Positions 60,360-64,000 of a DNA stretch of 64,000 bases are shown in pieces. Position 1 is the first letter of the stretch; each line of letters starts with the position of its first letter. Below the pieces are notes generated by a model. It saw nothing but the letters and a program-made list of their open reading frames with translations, did no database searches and was not told where the DNA came from. Position numbers and translations under genes: made by a program. The stretch is from Alligator mississippiensis. Its lineage: Eukaryota > Chordata > Crocodylia > Alligatoridae. Location of the stretch: assembly GCF_030867095.1 (NCBI RefSeq), contig NC_081827.1, positions 26,722,001 through 26,786,000 of the forward strand, given 5' to 3'.

Positions 60360-61202
60360 TAGGGTTACCATACATCCAGGTTTTCAAGGATATGTCTTCT
60401 TTCTGGATCCTGCAATCTCCATCCAAGTGGTTTTTTAAAATATGATCAAATGTCCAGGATTTTGCTTAGTTCAGCTTTGAAGTTTTTCCTGGTTTACCCT
60501 AGCAAAGAGCTGCTTAGGGCTGGGGCGAGAGGGGGAAGGGCGGTTGGAGATAGGGCTCAGACGCACATGGCTGGCATGCAGCCAGGCAGAGAGGTGGGAG
60601 CAGCTCCGGCAGCTGGATGCAGGTAATTCTGTGGGGGTTGGGGGTTGGAGGGCCAGGGCTTGGGGGCTGTCTGGGGAGTTCTGGGGGGAAAGGAAGGGGT
60701 GCTTGTGTGTGTCTGTGTGAGGGGGTGGGTGCCCGCTGGCGCTGGAGGAAGCTGTCCAGCCGCCAGGGCTGTGGCAAGGCAGGGGAGGTGGCGGGGATGT
60801 GCCTGCCTCTCTAGAGGGGGTAGGGGGTGGAGGAAAGGGGTGGGGAGGCCCTTCAGGGGTAGCGGGGAGCTGTGTGGCTCAGCCAGCAGCACTAGGGCCA
60901 GTGCCTGTGCTCACAGGGGCAGGGTAGCCAGGAGACACTGCAGGGCTGGGGGGGGGAAGTGAGGGGGGGGGTCTGTGGCTTGGGAATGAAGGGCAGGGAA
61001 CTGCAGGTTGGCTGTAAGTGGTCTGCGGGTCAGGAGTGAGGGGCAGCAGCAGAGCTGGGGAGGAGGGCTGTGGCTTGGGAATGAGGGGCAACAATGAGCA
61101 GGGGCAGGGCACTGGCATGTCACTGACCCCCACAATCATATACCCCCCCCCTCCCCTGTAGCAAGTTTCCTCTTTTTTGGAACTGGAAATATGGTAACCC
61201 TA
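60360..61202. mobile_element. non-autonomous hAT element, family C
   Basis: An 843-bp element with 13-bp perfect inverted ends, TAGGGTTACCATA and TATGGTAACCCTA. A perfect 8-bp target duplication, tgcagagg, lies at 60352-60359 and 61203-61210. This is the cleanest DNA-transposon insertion in the window. The GC-rich interior (60480-61130) shares GAGTGAGGGGCAGCAGCAG- and GCTGTGGCTTGGGAATGA-type blocks with family B. Open frames inside are compositional. Confidence 0.9.
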
Positions 61203-61210
61203 TGCAGAGG

Positions 61211-62905
61211 TATGGGACAAAGCAGGTCCTGGCATACGGGGGTGGGGCATGGGAATTGGGGAAATCCCTAGCATCCTAGGTCTGCAAGCTGGGACTTGTG
61301 CTTCTGCATGAGGCATGGGTCAACATGGGTAGCATCATGGAAGCATGGGGCAGCAGGACCCACACTAACCTGTGTCACCCTAGGAGACTCATGGGGAGTC
61401 CTGTCACCCTGGTCTCCTGGCAATAAGGATGATAGCACCTCCTGAAGCCTGAAAACTTCAAAGGATCTCAGGCAGCTTAACACCAGCTTCAGCTAGTTTT
61501 TGGGTTGCCCATGAGCTAGAACTTAGAAGCCCATCGGTGAGCCTATCTAGCTTGCAAGAAGCCCTGTAAAGACCTGGGCATGGGGGGAAAAACTCCTATT
61601 GCCCCCTGGATGGAGATCATTGCAACTTTGCTGCTTTCCAGGTAGAGGGCTTTGAACATGTGACAGTCTAATTGCGCTTCACTTTTTGTAATGCTACAAA
61701 AATAGTGTCTGGAGGGAGCCTTAGCCAGCCTGTGGCAGAGTCAGGAATGAGGAATCCAGCTCTCTTGATTGCCAGTCTTGTGTTATGTCAAGCTCCCTTC
61801 TGCTAAATATCAGGCAAACCTTTGTAGAGATGACTAGGAAAAATATTCTGATTGCCTTACATTGCCCTGTAAAGACACCCTTCATTAATATTTTATGTGC
61901 AAAATATTTTCATAGTAGACCAGGATTTTAGTTCATTCCCTGGGGTGTATTAACATGTTTTCCAATATAGTACATCACATTGTGTACACAGAAAACTTAG
62001 AGTTTCCATAACAGTGTTTATATAGCATTTGCATCATCTGCTACTTTGAGTGCCTATTTGTATAGTAACCAACCTTATCAGGTCAGAAGGCTAAGCAATT
62101 ATAGTAACAAATAAACCAATAACATACTCTACATGCAGTATCAGGAGGTATATAGTGGATTGCCACATGGATTTATTTCCTGATCCAGTCAGTGCTCAGG
62201 GAATTATCAGGAAGGTTCTGACCAACTTCAATGCATTTTACATCAGGCCTTTAGCTGCCTTCAGACTTTAAGACAAATCAAACAATCATGCTTCAAGTCA
62301 CACACAGGACTGGTAGGGATGCCAGTGGAAATTCCATGTAGACACTAAGTGCAATATATAGCACTTACCTTTATTGTGTAATACAACTATTCTATCTTTA
62401 AAACAATAAATTGCAAATAGCAGAACCATGACTCGCTGAATCACTGATGCCAGCAGTGCCTCATGCAAAGGTGGATTCAATTTGAACCTCTCTTATTGGA
62501 TTTCAAGTTTCATTAAAAAGGGAAAATGATAATTTTCTATGGGCACCACAGCAGCTGGTGTGTGTGAAATCATGGATGTGCTCCTTGCATGCTGTTCCAG
62601 ATTTTGTTGGCTGAATTGGGATGGGAGACCAGACTTCCACCATGCTGATGACTGGCTTTCTGGACTTGGGCAAGGGGCAGACCCTAAGGGAGCACTGAGG
62701 GGACTTTAGGTGCTTAAATCCAAAACTGCAATCCAATCCTCTCTGCTCAGTAACTGCCTAATCCTAGGAGTGCCTACAATTCACTCAGCCCCTTCGGCAC
62801 CTGCAATTGTCTTTCTTGTCATGCACAGAATTGTTCCAGTCTTGTATAACCCAGATCCAGAAATTAGGCAGAATGGCGCCAAACTCTTCTGAGGGCTTGC
62901 CTATC
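61211..62905. other. no feature recognised
   Basis: Sequence between hAT family C and the foldback at 62.9 kb. No coding or repeat signal that I can name. Confidence 0.5.
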
Positions 62906-63190
62906 CCACATCAGCAGCACTCCAGGAGGACAGGACTGAACATGTTCAGCCCAGATGAGTCCACTAACATGCTCCAGCTCTAGAAGTTTGCCTGTGAGGC
63001 TGGACTCATCCTCAGTATCTACTCTCAAGCTTACTGAAGGCCGAGGGCTTGAGAGCAGGTGCTAGGGATGAGTCTGGAGCAGCCTCACAGGTAAACTTCA
63101 AGCTTTGGAGGGCATCAGTAGACTTAGGCAGGCAGGGCCTGGGTGAAACATGCTCAGGACCATGCTCCCTGCAGCCTAGTGCTGATGTGG
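62906..63190. repeat. long foldback repeat (arms about 125-145 bp)
   Basis: The left end CCACATCAGCAGCACTCCAGG and right end GCAGCCTAGTGCTGATGTGG are inverted. The inner arms also pair well (GTTTGCCTGTGAGGCTG with CAGCCTCACAGGTAAAC; GACTCATCCTCAG with TAGGGATGAGTC; CTCTCAAGC with GGCTTGAGAG) around a 15-base loop near 63038. No coding potential. Confidence 0.75.
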
Positions 63191-63619
63191 TAATTGTAGT
63201 GATAGAAGCTATAATTTAAACACTTCCTTGCTTGGAAGACTACAGGGTTTGGAGGTTGCAAGATGGTCCCTCAGTTGCAGTAGTTAGAGACTAATGGATT
63301 GCAGCAGCTCATCTACTGCTCCACAGTAACACTTGCTTAGTTCTTCTCATTCACTGTTTACCTGTATTTATTGAACCTGATGATCACTAGAGTAATGACA
63401 AGGTTTGAGGGGACTGATTCAAATGGCATTTTCTGAACACAGTGGCCACATGCTCGCAGGACCGGGCCTCATATAACAGGCAATTTCAGTCACTTGTTTT
63501 TAAGGCAGGGCTGCATGTATTGGTGCTTTAATCTTTTCTGTGACTATTTAAGATAGCCTTTACTTTCAGAACTGTTTGCTTTTTAATTCAATGACAGTTT
63601 AATATACATTTAATGAGCA

Positions 63620-63668
63620 ATCCTGGGGCCCAGTAAGTGCCCTAGCCACTAGGCTACAGAGTCAGTCT
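63620..63668 (-). repeat. tRNA-derived SINE-like fragment
   Basis: On the minus strand TGTAGCCTAGTGGCTAGGGC resembles a tRNA A-box region (TAGC-x-TAGTGG-type), followed by ACTTACTGGGCCCCAGGA. No complete cloverleaf is seen, so this is a tRNA-like fragment and not a tRNA gene. Confidence 0.45.
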
Positions 63669-63757
63669 ACATTTTGTCGTTAGTCTTTCTGGCCACATTC
63701 CTTCTGCACAGTGCCACCTTTCAACAGGAAGGAGAAATGTGCTCCACTTAGCTCAGG

Positions 63758-63895
63758 ATATAGCTGGTGGTTGGGGTACTCCCTTGGGCTGCAAGATGTG
63801 GGTTTGATACTATCCACTCCACCTCAGGAAAAAGAGAATCAAACCCAAGTTTCTGGCTTGCTTGGCAAATGCTCTCACTACTATATTACAGTAAA
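63758..63895. repeat. two tRNA-like segments in inverted orientation
   Basis: Plus strand: TAGCTGGTGGTTGGGGTACT (A-box-like) at 63761 and GTGGGTTTGATAC (B-box-like) at 63798. Minus strand: GTAGTGAGAGCATTTGCC near 63881-63864 and TTGGGTTTGATTC near 63848-63836. The two B-boxes face each other about 25 bp apart, making a hairpin of SINE-like heads. Confidence 0.45.
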
Positions 63896-64000
63896 GGAGG
63901 AGCACCAGCATCTCCTCCAGTTGTATTTTAGAAGAAAAAAAGGGAGCTCTGCTTCATGCCTTTAAAGAGCAATTATAGGCACCTACCCTCATGGGAGAAA

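Noticed and set aside
1..64000. CRISPR arrays, bacterial operons, rRNA or complete tRNA genes
   Set aside because: None seen. Direct repeats are transposon target duplications or tandem satellites, and the tRNA-like pieces lack a complete cloverleaf.

Overview
The window is vertebrate nuclear DNA, most likely from a non-avian sauropsid and probably a crocodilian (a turtle is the main alternative). It has sparse short exons with GT-AG introns, a CpG-island promoter and no bacterial-style gene packing. Its repeats are CR1/L3 LINEs, Neptune-type Penelope-like elements (PLEs) and many non-autonomous hAT elements. I see no Alu or L1. Species assignment is inference from this repeat mix.

One protein-coding gene is supported: the 5' end of ATXN7L1 (ataxin-7-like 1) on the minus strand. 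Exon 1 (24296-24410, possibly from 24536) and exon 2 (23962-24030) have matching splice phase and encode the conserved N-terminus of this SAGA-associated protein. The promoter lies in a CpG island (about 23700-25200) with NRF1-type GCGCATGCGC sites near 24590. Everything left of 23962 is then the large second intron. It contains a phase-compatible candidate alternative last exon at 17883-17953. The next conserved coding exon was not found. Right of about 25200 looks intergenic; in mammals the upstream neighbour is CDHR3, but no cadherin exon was seen.

The rest is a layered transposon landscape. 1.0-2.4 kb: CR1 endonuclease and linker. 6.2-7.0 kb and 11.5-12.4 kb: two copies of one hAT family that both carry a PLE 3' fragment; the second also holds a nested hAT MITE, and a third partial copy lies at 14.7 kb. 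7.7-9.2 kb: a hAT-like element packed with GA/CA repeats and a 203-bp tandem repeat. 10.3, 13.0-14.3, 27, 39.8 and 58.8 kb: CR1/L3 pieces. 30.3-31.4 kb: a hAT fragment split by a mariner/Tigger-like element. 33.5-36.2 kb: a dead CGGBP1-like hAT transposase split by a hairpin-rich element. 44.0-46.0 kb: a CR1 with a nearly open reverse transcriptase. 47.4-49.6 kb: a PLE with RT and GIY-YIG regions, interrupted by a second PLE flanked by a 14-bp target duplication. 56.7-61.2 kb: four hAT elements with 8-bp duplications. 62.9-63.9 kb: a long foldback and tRNA-like SINE pieces.

No previously unknown functional system is evident. The most informative items are the candidate ATXN7L1 alternative terminal exon and the nested insertions whose target duplications and paralogous empty sites can be read directly.
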